This document shows, piece by piece, positions 37,490-45,185 of a stretch of 64,000 nt of DNA (position 1 is the first letter of the stretch; every line of letters starts with the position of its first letter). The notes under the pieces are model-generated. The model was not told the DNA's origin, did not search any database, and worked only from the letters and a program-made list of their open reading frames with translations. The position numbers were made by a program, and so were the translations under genes. This stretch comes from Chryseobacterium gleum (lineage in GTDB: Bacteria > Bacteroidota > Bacteroidia > Flavobacteriales > Schleiferiaceae): the NCBI GenBank assembly GCA_945883565.1, contig CAMCXO010000002.1, positions 124,001-188,000 on the forward strand, written 5' to 3'.

Positions 37490-38320
37490 ATGAACCGACT
37501 GCTGAATTTCATCTATAAAAACAGCCTCTTCTTGCTGTTTCTTTTGCTTTCGGCTTTCAGCTTATTTCTAACCTATCGCAAAAACAGTTTGCATAGGGCT
37601 TATATGTTTAACGGCAGCAGGCAGTTGGTGGGCAAAGTGCACGAAATGCGCCGCTCCGTAGCCGATTATTTTTGGCTAAAAGAGCAAAACGAAATGCTGC
37701 AGCTCGAAAATGCCAAACTTAGAAATGCCCTAAAAGAAAACCATTTCGAACTGTTTGCAGTGCAAGACACCGTAGTTGATACCCTTTACCTGCGTCAATA
37801 CATTTACACACCGGCTGAAGTAGTAAACCTAACCCACAGCTTTCGCGACAATTCGTTAACCATTAACCGCGGACAAAAACACGGCATTAAACCGGGTATG
37901 GGCGTTATTTCGAACGAAGGACCGGTAGGGGTAGTTAAAGAAGTGGGCAAGCACTTTTCGTCGGTAGTGCCTATTATTCACAGTAGGTTTAGCACCAGTG
38001 TGTATTTGGGTAAAGAACGCTATCTAGGGGTGTTGAGCTGGCCAGGCCCCGACACCCGCTATGCCAAAGTAAGCGACTTGCCCCCACACTCTCGTCCACA
38101 TAAGGGCGACAGCCTCTTTACTACCGAAAAATCAGGTGTTTTTCCTCCTGGTTTGCCCATAGGCACCCTCGAAACCATAGACCACGATCCGGAAGATTTA
38201 TTTGTTGAAGCCAGTGTGCGTCTGTTTATCGACTTTCGATCGCTTCGCCATGTTTGGGTGGTTGAAAACACCCTTTTGCCCGAGTTTAACGAATTAAACC
38301 CAGCTGATATTCAACCATGA
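37490..38320 (+). CDS. mreC: Rod-shape-determining protein MreC
   Basis: The 276-residue bitopic protein has TM near residues 11-30 (SLFLLFLLLSAFSLFLTY), a periplasmic coiled coil (about 60-100, KEQNEMLQLENAKLRNAL) and a two-beta-barrel domain (NRGQKHGIKPGMGVISNEGP and VVPIIHSRFSTSVYL). It activates the elongasome PBP2. It overlaps mreD by 4 nt. Confidence 0.93.
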   Translation: MNRLLNFIYKNSLFLLFLLLSAFSLFLTYRKNSLHRAYMFNGSRQLVGKVHEMRRSVADYFWLKEQNEMLQLENAKLRNALKENHFELFAVQDTVVDTLYLRQYIYTPAEVVNLTHSFRDNSLTINRGQKHGIKPGMGVISNEGPVGVVKEVGKHFSSVVPIIHSRFSTSVYLGKERYLGVLSWPGPDTRYAKVSDLPPHSRPHKGDSLFTTEKSGVFPPGLPIGTLETIDHDPEDLFVEASVRLFIDFRSLRHVWVVENTLLPEFNELNPADIQP

Positions 38321-38832
38321 ATGCCACTTGGATAGATTCGTTAAAGCTCTTGATTGCCTTAGTGCTTTCTCAGGTGCTGTTGTTTAACCACATCGAAGCG
38401 TTCGCTTTTCTCAATCCCTACATTTATCCGCTCTTTATTTTAACCCTACCTGTAAAAATTCGTAGAGCGCGTATGCTCGTTTTGGGTTTTTTGCTGGGCC
38501 TTTGCATCGATTTCTTCCAAGATACCGGCGGTATACACGCCTTTGCCTCTACCCTTTTGGCCTACCTACGCCCGCGGTTTGTGCGGCTTGTGGCTACCCA
38601 AGGGGGTGCCGAATTCGAAAATTTCTTGCCCGATGGCATGGGGTTCAGAAAGTTTTTTGTTTACGTTTTCTCCAGTCTTTTAATTCATCATATGGCCCTT
38701 TTGGGGCTCGATGGGCTGCGTTTTACCGCTTTCCATTGGGACCTTCTGTTGGCCATACTCAATGCCGCTTTTAGCTTTGTGGTTATTTGGATGTTGAGTA
38801 TGTTCTTTCAACCCGTAAAACGAAATATATGA
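38317..38832 (+). CDS. mreD: Rod-shape-determining protein MreD
   Basis: The 171-residue polytopic membrane protein has five or six hydrophobic helices and the LGFLLGLCIDFFQDTGGIHA motif typical of MreD. It is assigned mainly from topology and its place between mreC and mrdA, with which it overlaps by 4 nt (ATGA). Confidence 0.9.
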   Translation: MNATWIDSLKLLIALVLSQVLLFNHIEAFAFLNPYIYPLFILTLPVKIRRARMLVLGFLLGLCIDFFQDTGGIHAFASTLLAYLRPRFVRLVATQGGAEFENFLPDGMGFRKFFVYVFSSLLIHHMALLGLDGLRFTAFHWDLLLAILNAAFSFVVIWMLSMFFQPVKRNI

Positions 38833-40682
38833 ATCCAAGGGCCTTGCTTCCATTGGCCTTGGTGCTCATGCTCGGATTGGTGTTTCTGGGAAGGTTGTTT
38901 TACATTCAGGTAATAGACGATGTGTACAAACTGAGCGCCGAAAGCAACGCCATTCGGAAAGAACCCATTTATGCCGCCCGGGGCAGTATTTACGACCGCG
39001 GCGGCAAGTTGTTGGTTGGCAATATTCCAGCTTACGACTTGTTATACATCCCCAATCAAAGTGGTGTTTTCGACACCCTTCGGTTGGCCACCCTGTTAAA
39101 AGAACCCAGCGACCGCTTCATTAAACAAATCAAAAAAGCCCGGGCCTATTCTACTTACAAACCTTCTGAAGTAGTGAGGCAAATCAATCAGGTCGAATTT
39201 GCTGCCTTACAAGAGTGGCTTTACCAATTCCCCGGTTTTTATATTCAAAAACGCTCGCAGCGGCATTACCCATTTCAAGGTGCCGCCAACGTGGTGGGCT
39301 TTATTGGCGAGGTAACCGAACCGTTTGTAGCCAACAATCCGAAATACCATTTGGGAGACCTTATTGGGGTTGGCGGATTAGAAAAAGCCTACGAAGAAGA
39401 GCTAAAAGGCCAAAAAGGTGTGCGCTATGTTATGGTTGACGTGCACAACCGGGTTAAAGGCCCCTTTGCCGAAGGCGATTACGATACCACCGCTGTGCCG
39501 GGCTTAGATTTAACCTGTACCATCGACATAGAGCTTCAAGCCTTGGGCGAGCGTCTTATGAAAGGCAAAAGGGGAAGTATTGTGGCCATAGAACCCGAAA
39601 CGGGCGAAATTCTTTGTCTTATAAGCAGTCCGGGCTACGACCCCAATTTGTTGGTTGGGAGGCAACGAACCCGCAATTATAACCTGCTTTATCAAGATTC
39701 GCTCAACAAACCCCTTTACGATCGGGCGCTGTTGGCCGAATACCCGCCCGGCTCGCCCTTTAAACTTATTAATGCCTTGGTGGGACTTCAAACCGGTGCC
39801 ATCGATACCACCACCACCTTTACCTGCCACCATGGTTTCCATTTTGGCTCGTTGCATGTGGCTTGCCACTGCGGAACCGGTTACCCCATTGCCCTCAAAA
39901 CCTCCATCAGCAAAAGCTGCAACAACTACTATTGTACCACCTTTAAACGCATAGTAGAACATTATCCCAATGCACAAGAAGGCATGAATCAATGGAGCAA
40001 ACATGTTAAAAGCTTTGGCTTGGGTGGCTTCTTAAACAACGATTTGCCAACCGGCAGAAAAGGCTTTGTGCCCGATGCCAATTATTACAACCGGGCTTTT
40101 GGCTATAAACACTGGAAAGCAGTAAGCGCCATATCGTTGGGCATTGGACAAGGAGAATTGCTGTTAACCCCTTTGCAAATGGCCAATGTAGCAGCCATTA
40201 TAGCCAATAGGGGCTGGTACTATACCCCTCATATAGTGAAAAGCATTGGCCAAAAACCCAACCAACGCTTTCGCGACAAACAATACACAGCCGTAAACCC
40301 CAAACACTTCGGTCCTGTGGCAGAAGGCATGCATCAGGTTTTTGAAGCCGGAACGGCCCGGGGCTCGCGCATCGAACACATTGCCATGTGTGGAAAAACC
40401 GGAACGGCAGAAAATCCACATGGTCAAGACCATTCTATTTTCATTGCCTTTGCCCCAAAAGAAAATCCCAAAATAGCCATCTCCATTATTGTAGAAAATG
40501 GATACTGGGGCTCGCGTTGGGCAGCCCCAATTGCGAGTCTTCTCATGGAATCCTACCTCACCGGCCAGATTACCCGGCCCGAACTGGTAATACGCATGGA
40601 AGAAGGCAGCCTAGAAGAAGAATACCAAAAACAAGCACGCGAACTCGAACTCAAACTAAAGCGACGCCTTGAGAGAATCTAG
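38829..40682 (+). CDS. mrdA: Elongation-specific penicillin-binding protein 2
   Basis: Starting at the ATG at 38829 (MNPRALLPLALVLMLGLVFL, a TM anchor), the 617-residue class B PBP has a dimerisation domain (YAARGSIYDRGGKLLVGNIP) and a transpeptidase domain with S309-PFK, S363-CN and K523-TGT. The earlier in-frame ATG at 38787 lies inside mreD and would add a hydrophilic N-terminus. It crosslinks side-wall peptidoglycan with RodA, whose gene overlaps its end by 14 bp. Confidence 0.93.
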   Translation: MNPRALLPLALVLMLGLVFLGRLFYIQVIDDVYKLSAESNAIRKEPIYAARGSIYDRGGKLLVGNIPAYDLLYIPNQSGVFDTLRLATLLKEPSDRFIKQIKKARAYSTYKPSEVVRQINQVEFAALQEWLYQFPGFYIQKRSQRHYPFQGAANVVGFIGEVTEPFVANNPKYHLGDLIGVGGLEKAYEEELKGQKGVRYVMVDVHNRVKGPFAEGDYDTTAVPGLDLTCTIDIELQALGERLMKGKRGSIVAIEPETGEILCLISSPGYDPNLLVGRQRTRNYNLLYQDSLNKPLYDRALLAEYPPGSPFKLINALVGLQTGAIDTTTTFTCHHGFHFGSLHVACHCGTGYPIALKTSISKSCNNYYCTTFKRIVEHYPNAQEGMNQWSKHVKSFGLGGFLNNDLPTGRKGFVPDANYYNRAFGYKHWKAVSAISLGIGQGELLLTPLQMANVAAIIANRGWYYTPHIVKSIGQKPNQRFRDKQYTAVNPKHFGPVAEGMHQVFEAGTARGSRIEHIAMCGKTGTAENPHGQDHSIFIAFAPKENPKIAISIIVENGYWGSRWAAPIASLLMESYLTGQITRPELVIRMEEGSLEEEYQKQARELELKLKRRLERI

Positions 40683-41928
40683 GTCCATATTTTCGCACAT
40701 CGACTGGGTAAGTCTCTTGCTCTGCCTGTTGCTAATGGTAATGGGCTGGATAAACATTTACGCGGCGGCCTACGACGAAACCCACAACCGCATTACCGAT
40801 TTGAGTCAAGAATACGGCAAACAAATGCTGTGGATTTTTGGGTCGGTAGCCCTGGGGGTTTTGGTGCTCTTTCTCGATGGCCGGCTATATGAAAAACTGG
40901 CCTTCCCTATATACTTTACAACCTTGGTTTTTTTGGGTGGTGTTTTGCTTTTTGGTACCACCATAAACGGGGCGCGGTCTTGGTACGCCTTGGGCAACTT
41001 TAACCTCCAACCCACCGAATTTATGAAGTTCGCTACAGCCTTGGCGGTAGCAAAACTTTTGGCCGATAAAGAAAAAGAAGGACACAACTGGAAAGTGAAA
41101 CTCCAAGTGCTGCTGCTCATTGTAAGTCCTGTATTGCTTATTTTACCTCAGCCCGATTTGGGTTCGGCCATTGTGTACTCGGCCTTTCTTATACCCCTTT
41201 ACCGCGAAGGTATGCCTGCCTGGATTATTTATGGTTTAATAGCCTCAGCAGGCCTTTTTATTGTAACCCTACTGATTCCCAAATTCTTGCTCCTGTCTAT
41301 TTTAACCGGCTTGGCCTTTGTTCTCATCTTGCTTTTGCGCAAGCACAAAACCCTGTGGACCCCCATTGTTATGGCCTTGTTTGGGGCTGCTATTTTTGTT
41401 ATGTCGGTTGATTTTGCTTTTAATTCTTTGCTCGAAGACCGCCACCGAAACCGCATCAATATCATGCTCGGAAAAGTGAGCGATCCAAAAGGCATTGGTT
41501 ACAATACCCACCAAAGCCTCATAGCCATTGGCTCGGGCGGATTAAGCGGAAAAGGGTTTTTAGAAGGCACCCAAACCAAGTACAATTTTGTACCCGCCCA
41601 AACCACCGACTTTATTTTCTGCACCGTAGGCGAAGAATGGGGCTTTTTGGGCAGCGCCGTGGTGATTTTGCTCTTTGGTTTCTTATTCTTTCGCCTTATT
41701 TACCTAGCCGAAAGACAACGCTCGTCTTTTAGCCGCATTTATGGCTATTCGGTAGTGGCCATTTTGTTTTTGCACTTTGCCGTTAACATTGCCATGACCA
41801 TAGGCTTGGCGCCGGTAATTGGCATACCCTTGCCATTTTTTAGCTATGGAGGCTCCTCCTTATGGGGCTTTACCCTTTTGGTGTTTATCTTTTTGAGGCT
41901 CGATGCTTACCGAATGCTCATCTTGTAA
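40669..41928 (+). CDS. rodA: RodA peptidoglycan glycosyltransferase (SEDS family)
   Basis: The 419-residue polytopic SEDS protein has SWYALGNFNLQPTEFMKFAT, LPQPDLGSAIVYSAF, FLEGTQTKYNFVPAQTTDFI and the C-terminal PVIGIPLPFFSYGGSS. It polymerises glycan strands in the elongasome. The start is a TTG at 40669 inside mrdA; later Met codons fall within TM1, so the TTG is the best choice. It is the last gene of the rod operon and converges with the purL unit. Confidence 0.93.
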   Translation: MRESRSIFSHIDWVSLLLCLLLMVMGWINIYAAAYDETHNRITDLSQEYGKQMLWIFGSVALGVLVLFLDGRLYEKLAFPIYFTTLVFLGGVLLFGTTINGARSWYALGNFNLQPTEFMKFATALAVAKLLADKEKEGHNWKVKLQVLLLIVSPVLLILPQPDLGSAIVYSAFLIPLYREGMPAWIIYGLIASAGLFIVTLLIPKFLLLSILTGLAFVLILLLRKHKTLWTPIVMALFGAAIFVMSVDFAFNSLLEDRHRNRINIMLGKVSDPKGIGYNTHQSLIAIGSGGLSGKGFLEGTQTKYNFVPAQTTDFIFCTVGEEWGFLGSAVVILLFGFLFFRLIYLAERQRSSFSRIYGYSVVAILFLHFAVNIAMTIGLAPVIGIPLPFFSYGGSSLWGFTLLVFIFLRLDAYRMLIL

Positions 41929-41957
41929 ACTGAGCTTCAAAACCTTCTTCCCTAAAA

Positions 41958-42035
41958 CTAGCGGTCTTTTTGCCTATTCAAAATAGCCAGAATAATAAGG
42001 GTTAGGCAAATAATGGCTACAACCTGAACAATCAT
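41958..42035 (-). CDS. Putative 25-residue single-pass membrane microprotein downstream of purL
   Basis: An ATG at 42035, 1 nt after the purL stop codon, opens a frame of 25 codons ending in TAG at 41958. The predicted peptide starts MIVQVVAIICLTLIILAI and ends LNRQKDR: one hydrophobic helix of about 17 residues followed by a basic tail, the pattern of a small inner-membrane protein with its C-terminus in the cytoplasm. The tight junction suggests translational coupling to purL. It is too short for a composition argument, so this is a hypothesis; I do not recognise a family. Confidence 0.4.
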   Translation of the reverse strand: MIVQVVAIICLTLIILAILNRQKDR

Positions 42036-42036
42036 A

Positions 42037-44271
42037 TTAAACGCCTAAAGCATTCGACAAAGCATTTTGGTAAATGTGCTTAAAATCCGAAACGTGGCCC
42101 CAGTCTTCATCGTCTATGCGTATAGAACCCTTGGTAACGTGGCCAAGCAAATCAAAGTCCACCCCATTTAACATCATATGGTCTAAAAAGGCCTCTTCAT
42201 CTTTTTGGGCCACACTTACCACCATTCGACTTTGGCTCTCGCCAAACAAAAACGCATCCATTCTAATGCCCGCGTCGCTGGTAATATCGAAACCCAAACC
42301 CGAAAGCATGGCCTTTTCCATAAGGGCAACAAATAATCCCCCTTCGCTTACATCGTGGGCCGATTGTATGATGCCCGCCTTAATAAGCATACGCAACTGC
42401 TCCTGATTGGCATACTCCTCTTCCAAACTAAAGAAAGGCACCGGCGAAGCCTCAATGCCACACAAATAGGTGAGGTATTGCGAGCTGCCCAAATCGTTTC
42501 GGCTTACGCCTATCATATAAATTAAATCGCCCTTTTCTTTGAACTCAATAGAGGTAATGTGCTTTTTGTCTTCAATTAACCCTATCATACCTATGGTAGG
42601 GGTAGGAAAAACCGGCTCGGTTCTGTCTTCCAAAACCGTTTGGTTGTAGAAGCTCACATTGCCACCTGTTACAGGCGTTTTAAATTTCTCGCATGCCTTG
42701 CCCATGCCCTTTATGGCCCCAACAAACTGCCAATAAACCTCCGGATTATACGGATTGCCAAAATTCAGGCAATTTGTAATGGCCGAGGGAACGCCTCCAC
42801 TGCAGCTAATGTTTCGCGCAGCCTCTGCCACAGCTATCATGGTACCAATTTCCGGATCGGCATGTACATAACGAGAGTTGCAATCTACCGTCATGGCCAA
42901 AGCCCCTTTATGTCCCTTCAAATTTACCACCGCAGCATCGCAGGGCGCTTGCGTACCCATATTTACAGTACCCACCATGCTGTCGTACTGCTCGTATATG
43001 TATCGTTTCGAAGCTATATTGGGCAAAGCCATCATAGCCTTGGCCAGTGGCAGGCAATGTTCGGGTTCGGGAACCGAGTTAATGTCGAAGGCCTGATACT
43101 CTTTATAATAGGCAGGTTCTCTAAACTCTCGGTAATACACCGGCGCACCACCGCCCAATACCAAACTTTTGGCCGGCACTTTGGCCACACATTCCCCCTT
43201 CCAGTTGTACTCCAGCTCGCCGGTATCGGTTACCTCTCCAATTTTGGCACAGTGAATGTCCCATTTTTCAAAAATGGCCTCCACCTCGGCTTCACGGCCC
43301 CGTTTAACCACTGCCAACATACGCTCTTGCGATTCGCTTAAAAGAATTTCCCAAGGCTGCATATCGTTTTGGCGCAAGGGCACCTTATCTAAGTGGATGC
43401 GCATGCCACATCCGCCCGCCGCGCTCATTTCGCTCGTAGAACAGGTAATACCGGCCGCCCCCATATCTTGCATACCAACCAAAGCATCGGTTTCGGCCAG
43501 TTCTAAAGTGGCTTCCAGCAACAGCTTTTCTTGAAAAGGATCGCCCACCTGCACCGCCGGAATATCGTTGGCACTGTCGGCACTTAAATCTTTAGAAGCA
43601 AATGAAGCCCCATGAATACCATCTTTACCGGTACTTGAGCCAATTATATACACCGCATTTCCCACCCCTTCTGCCTTGGCCCGAATAATTTTCGATGCGT
43701 CCATTAATCCGGCCGAAAACGCATTTACCAGCGGATTTTGCGCATAGCAAGCATCAAAATACACTTCACCACCTACCGTGGGTATGCCAAACGAATTGCC
43801 ATAAGTGCCAATGCCCTTAACCACCCCGTTTACCAACCACTGCGTACGTTTTTCGCCTGGCAAACCAAACCTGAGACTGTTAAGTTGAGCCACCGGACGG
43901 GCGCCCATGGTAAAAATATCGCGGTTAATGCCTCCCACCCCAGTAGCAGCGCCCTGAAAAGGCTCCAGTGCCGATGGGTGGTTATGCGACTCTATTTTAA
44001 AGGCACAGGCCAAGCCATTTCCAATGTCTACCAAGCCCGCGTTTTCTTCGCCCGCCTTTACCAACATATGCGGCCCCTCCTTAGGCAGAGTTTTCAGCCA
44101 AACAATGGAGTTTTTATACGAACAATGCTCACTCCACATAGCGCTGTACACCGCCATTTCGGTAAAATTGGGCTTACGGCCCAAGATACCCACTATTTTT
44201 TCGAACTCATCGGGCAGCAAACCCAGTTCACGCGCAGATTCAACAGAGGCTTCGGGCAAATTAGCTAACAT
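42037..44271 (-). CDS. purL: Phosphoribosylformylglycinamidine synthase subunit PurL
   Basis: The 744-residue protein begins [20 protein letters not shown] and has [51 protein letters not shown] and the second-half repeat [10 protein letters not shown]. It is the small PurL form, which needs separate PurS and PurQ subunits (not in this window), rather than the roughly 1300-residue fused enzyme. The open frame extends to 44322, but the promoter at 44296-44325 lies over that extension, so the ATG at 44271 is the start. Confidence 0.94.
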   Translation of the reverse strand: MLANLPEASVESARELGLLPDEFEKIVGILGRKPNFTEMAVYSAMWSEHCSYKNSIVWLKTLPKEGPHMLVKAGEENAGLVDIGNGLACAFKIESHNHPSALEPFQGAATGVGGINRDIFTMGARPVAQLNSLRFGLPGEKRTQWLVNGVVKGIGTYGNSFGIPTVGGEVYFDACYAQNPLVNAFSAGLMDASKIIRAKAEGVGNAVYIIGSSTGKDGIHGASFASKDLSADSANDIPAVQVGDPFQEKLLLEATLELAETDALVGMQDMGAAGITCSTSEMSAAGGCGMRIHLDKVPLRQNDMQPWEILLSESQERMLAVVKRGREAEVEAIFEKWDIHCAKIGEVTDTGELEYNWKGECVAKVPAKSLVLGGGAPVYYREFREPAYYKEYQAFDINSVPEPEHCLPLAKAMMALPNIASKRYIYEQYDSMVGTVNMGTQAPCDAAVVNLKGHKGALAMTVDCNSRYVHADPEIGTMIAVAEAARNISCSGGVPSAITNCLNFGNPYNPEVYWQFVGAIKGMGKACEKFKTPVTGGNVSFYNQTVLEDRTEPVFPTPTIGMIGLIEDKKHITSIEFKEKGDLIYMIGVSRNDLGSSQYLTYLCGIEASPVPFFSLEEEYANQEQLRMLIKAGIIQSAHDVSEGGLFVALMEKAMLSGLGFDITSDAGIRMDAFLFGESQSRMVVSVAQKDEEAFLDHMMLNGVDFDLLGHVTKGSIRIDDEDWGHVSDFKHIYQNALSNALGV

Positions 44272-44295
44272 AATAACACCATCATTAAAGGGCCA

Positions 44296-44325
44296 CAAAG
44301 GTAAGTTTGGTTTTGGGGCCACAAA
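44296..44325 (-). promoter_or_regulatory. Promoter of purL
   Basis: On the minus strand a TTTG (44325-44322), an 18-nt spacer and a perfect -7 box TACCTTTG (44303-44296) stand 25 nt before the ATG at 44271. The predicted transcript starts near 44292, which fixes the purL start downstream of it. Confidence 0.7.
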
Positions 44326-44427
44326 CCCCTAAGCCAAAGGCAACTTCAATATTTTACACCCTACATTGATGGCTTTGTTGACGAGTACTAAGAGCGCCCC
44401 CGTTAAGCGCATTAAATTTTTTACATT

Positions 44428-44610
44428 TTAAAAGCCCATCATGCCCCGTTCTTGGTCGCCTTTGGAGCGAATGATGACAAAGCCTTGACTATCCAGGTCC
44501 CTTTCGTATAAAATTCCCGAAAGTTGCTTTTCGGTTTGGCTTAGTTGTTCTCTGGCCATTACACGTTCGTATTCCAAAAGTCGTTGCTCAACAATTTCAG
44601 TCCTACGGGT
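44428..44610 (-). pseudogene. 3' remnant of an unidentified gene
   Basis: A minus-strand frame without a proper start reads EIVEQRLLEYERVMAREQ, then LSQTEKQLSGILYERDLDSQ and finally GDQERGMMGF before a stop at 44428. An in-frame TAA about 60 codons upstream (near 44608) closes it. It looks like the helical C-terminus of a larger protein cut off by an insertion or deletion on its 5' side. I do not recognise the family. Confidence 0.4.
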
Positions 44611-44740
44611 TTATACAGTAAAATAATTTTGAGCAAGAGATTTCTTCCATTCGGCTTTCTGCATTTTGGGCTGTCAAGTAGCAGGAGTAACGAGTCAGCA
44701 GAACGTCAATTATTTCTTTTTCGGCATAATCTCTCTTAGT

Positions 44741-44906
44741 GGCACAGTTCGAACCGAAACAAAACTGCTCCAAATCAGAAAAATGGCACAATTCGAACCG
44801 AAAAACTTTTCGTGTTTTGTGGCACAGTTTCACCGAAATGGGTGGCACAGTTTCACCGAAATGGGTGGCACAGTTTCACCGAAATGGGTGGCACATTTCA
44901 AACCGT
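44741..44906. repeat. IS21-end-like repeats: six copies of a GGCACA...ACCG motif, three in perfect 23-bp tandem
   Basis: GGCACAGTTTCACCGAAATG starts at 44821, 44844 and 44867, an exact 23-bp period, with a degraded copy at 44890. Two related copies with GTTCGAACCGAAA start at 44741 and 44785. Multiple short terminal repeats of this type are characteristic of IS21-family ends, but no istA or istB gene lies nearby. This is therefore at most an orphan end. The small ORFs crossing it have the repeat in all frames and are not genes. Confidence 0.5.
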
Positions 44907-45036
44907 AATAGCCAGCAACCTCTCTTTGGTTGACCATATGGCGTGTATCCATAATTTACAAAATGAATGTGGCATATTCAATTATTTAATTCTCTTTTTT
45001 TAAACCGTTGAAACCGTTTTGTGTTGTTCTACGCAT

Positions 45037-45072
45037 TTTCATAGCCCACGGTTTAAACCGTGGGCTATGAAA
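45037..45072. repeat. Perfect 36-nt palindrome (REP-like), copy 1
   Basis: The sequence is symmetric around TTTAAA, with half-site TTTCATAGCCCACGGTTT. The central 28 nt are repeated identically at 50376-50403. It lies 41 nt beyond the RM stop codon, so as RNA it could also act as a transcription terminator for the RM gene. Confidence 0.75.
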
Positions 45073-45185
45073 TGTATAGGATGTTATATGAATGGATTTA
45101 TCCATTTTTCATTTATGCGTTTTCCACAATTTTTATTTCCTCGTCCGTCAACTCGTAAAGTTGGTAAACCAATTGGTCTATTTGA
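45041..45185. repeat. 145-bp direct repeat, left copy
   Basis: This segment (palindrome, a small AATGGAT/ATCCATT hairpin and the last 24 codons of the RM gene) recurs in the same orientation at 50376-50520 with only about eight differences. The pair brackets the RM gene and the lipoprotein gene. Confidence 0.85.

Noticed and set aside
44272-44322. 17-residue N-terminal extension of PurL
   Set aside because: It overlaps the purL promoter and lies upstream of the predicted transcription start; the family N-terminus begins at the ATG at 44271.
44741-44906. CRISPR array
   Set aside because: The 23-bp repeats are directly contiguous with no spacers, and there are no cas genes.
44739-45003. Three overlapping plus-strand ORFs rich in repeated SPKW/HRNGW segments
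   Set aside because: They are translations of the 23-bp tandem repeats in three frames; the repeats, not the proteins, are the conserved feature.
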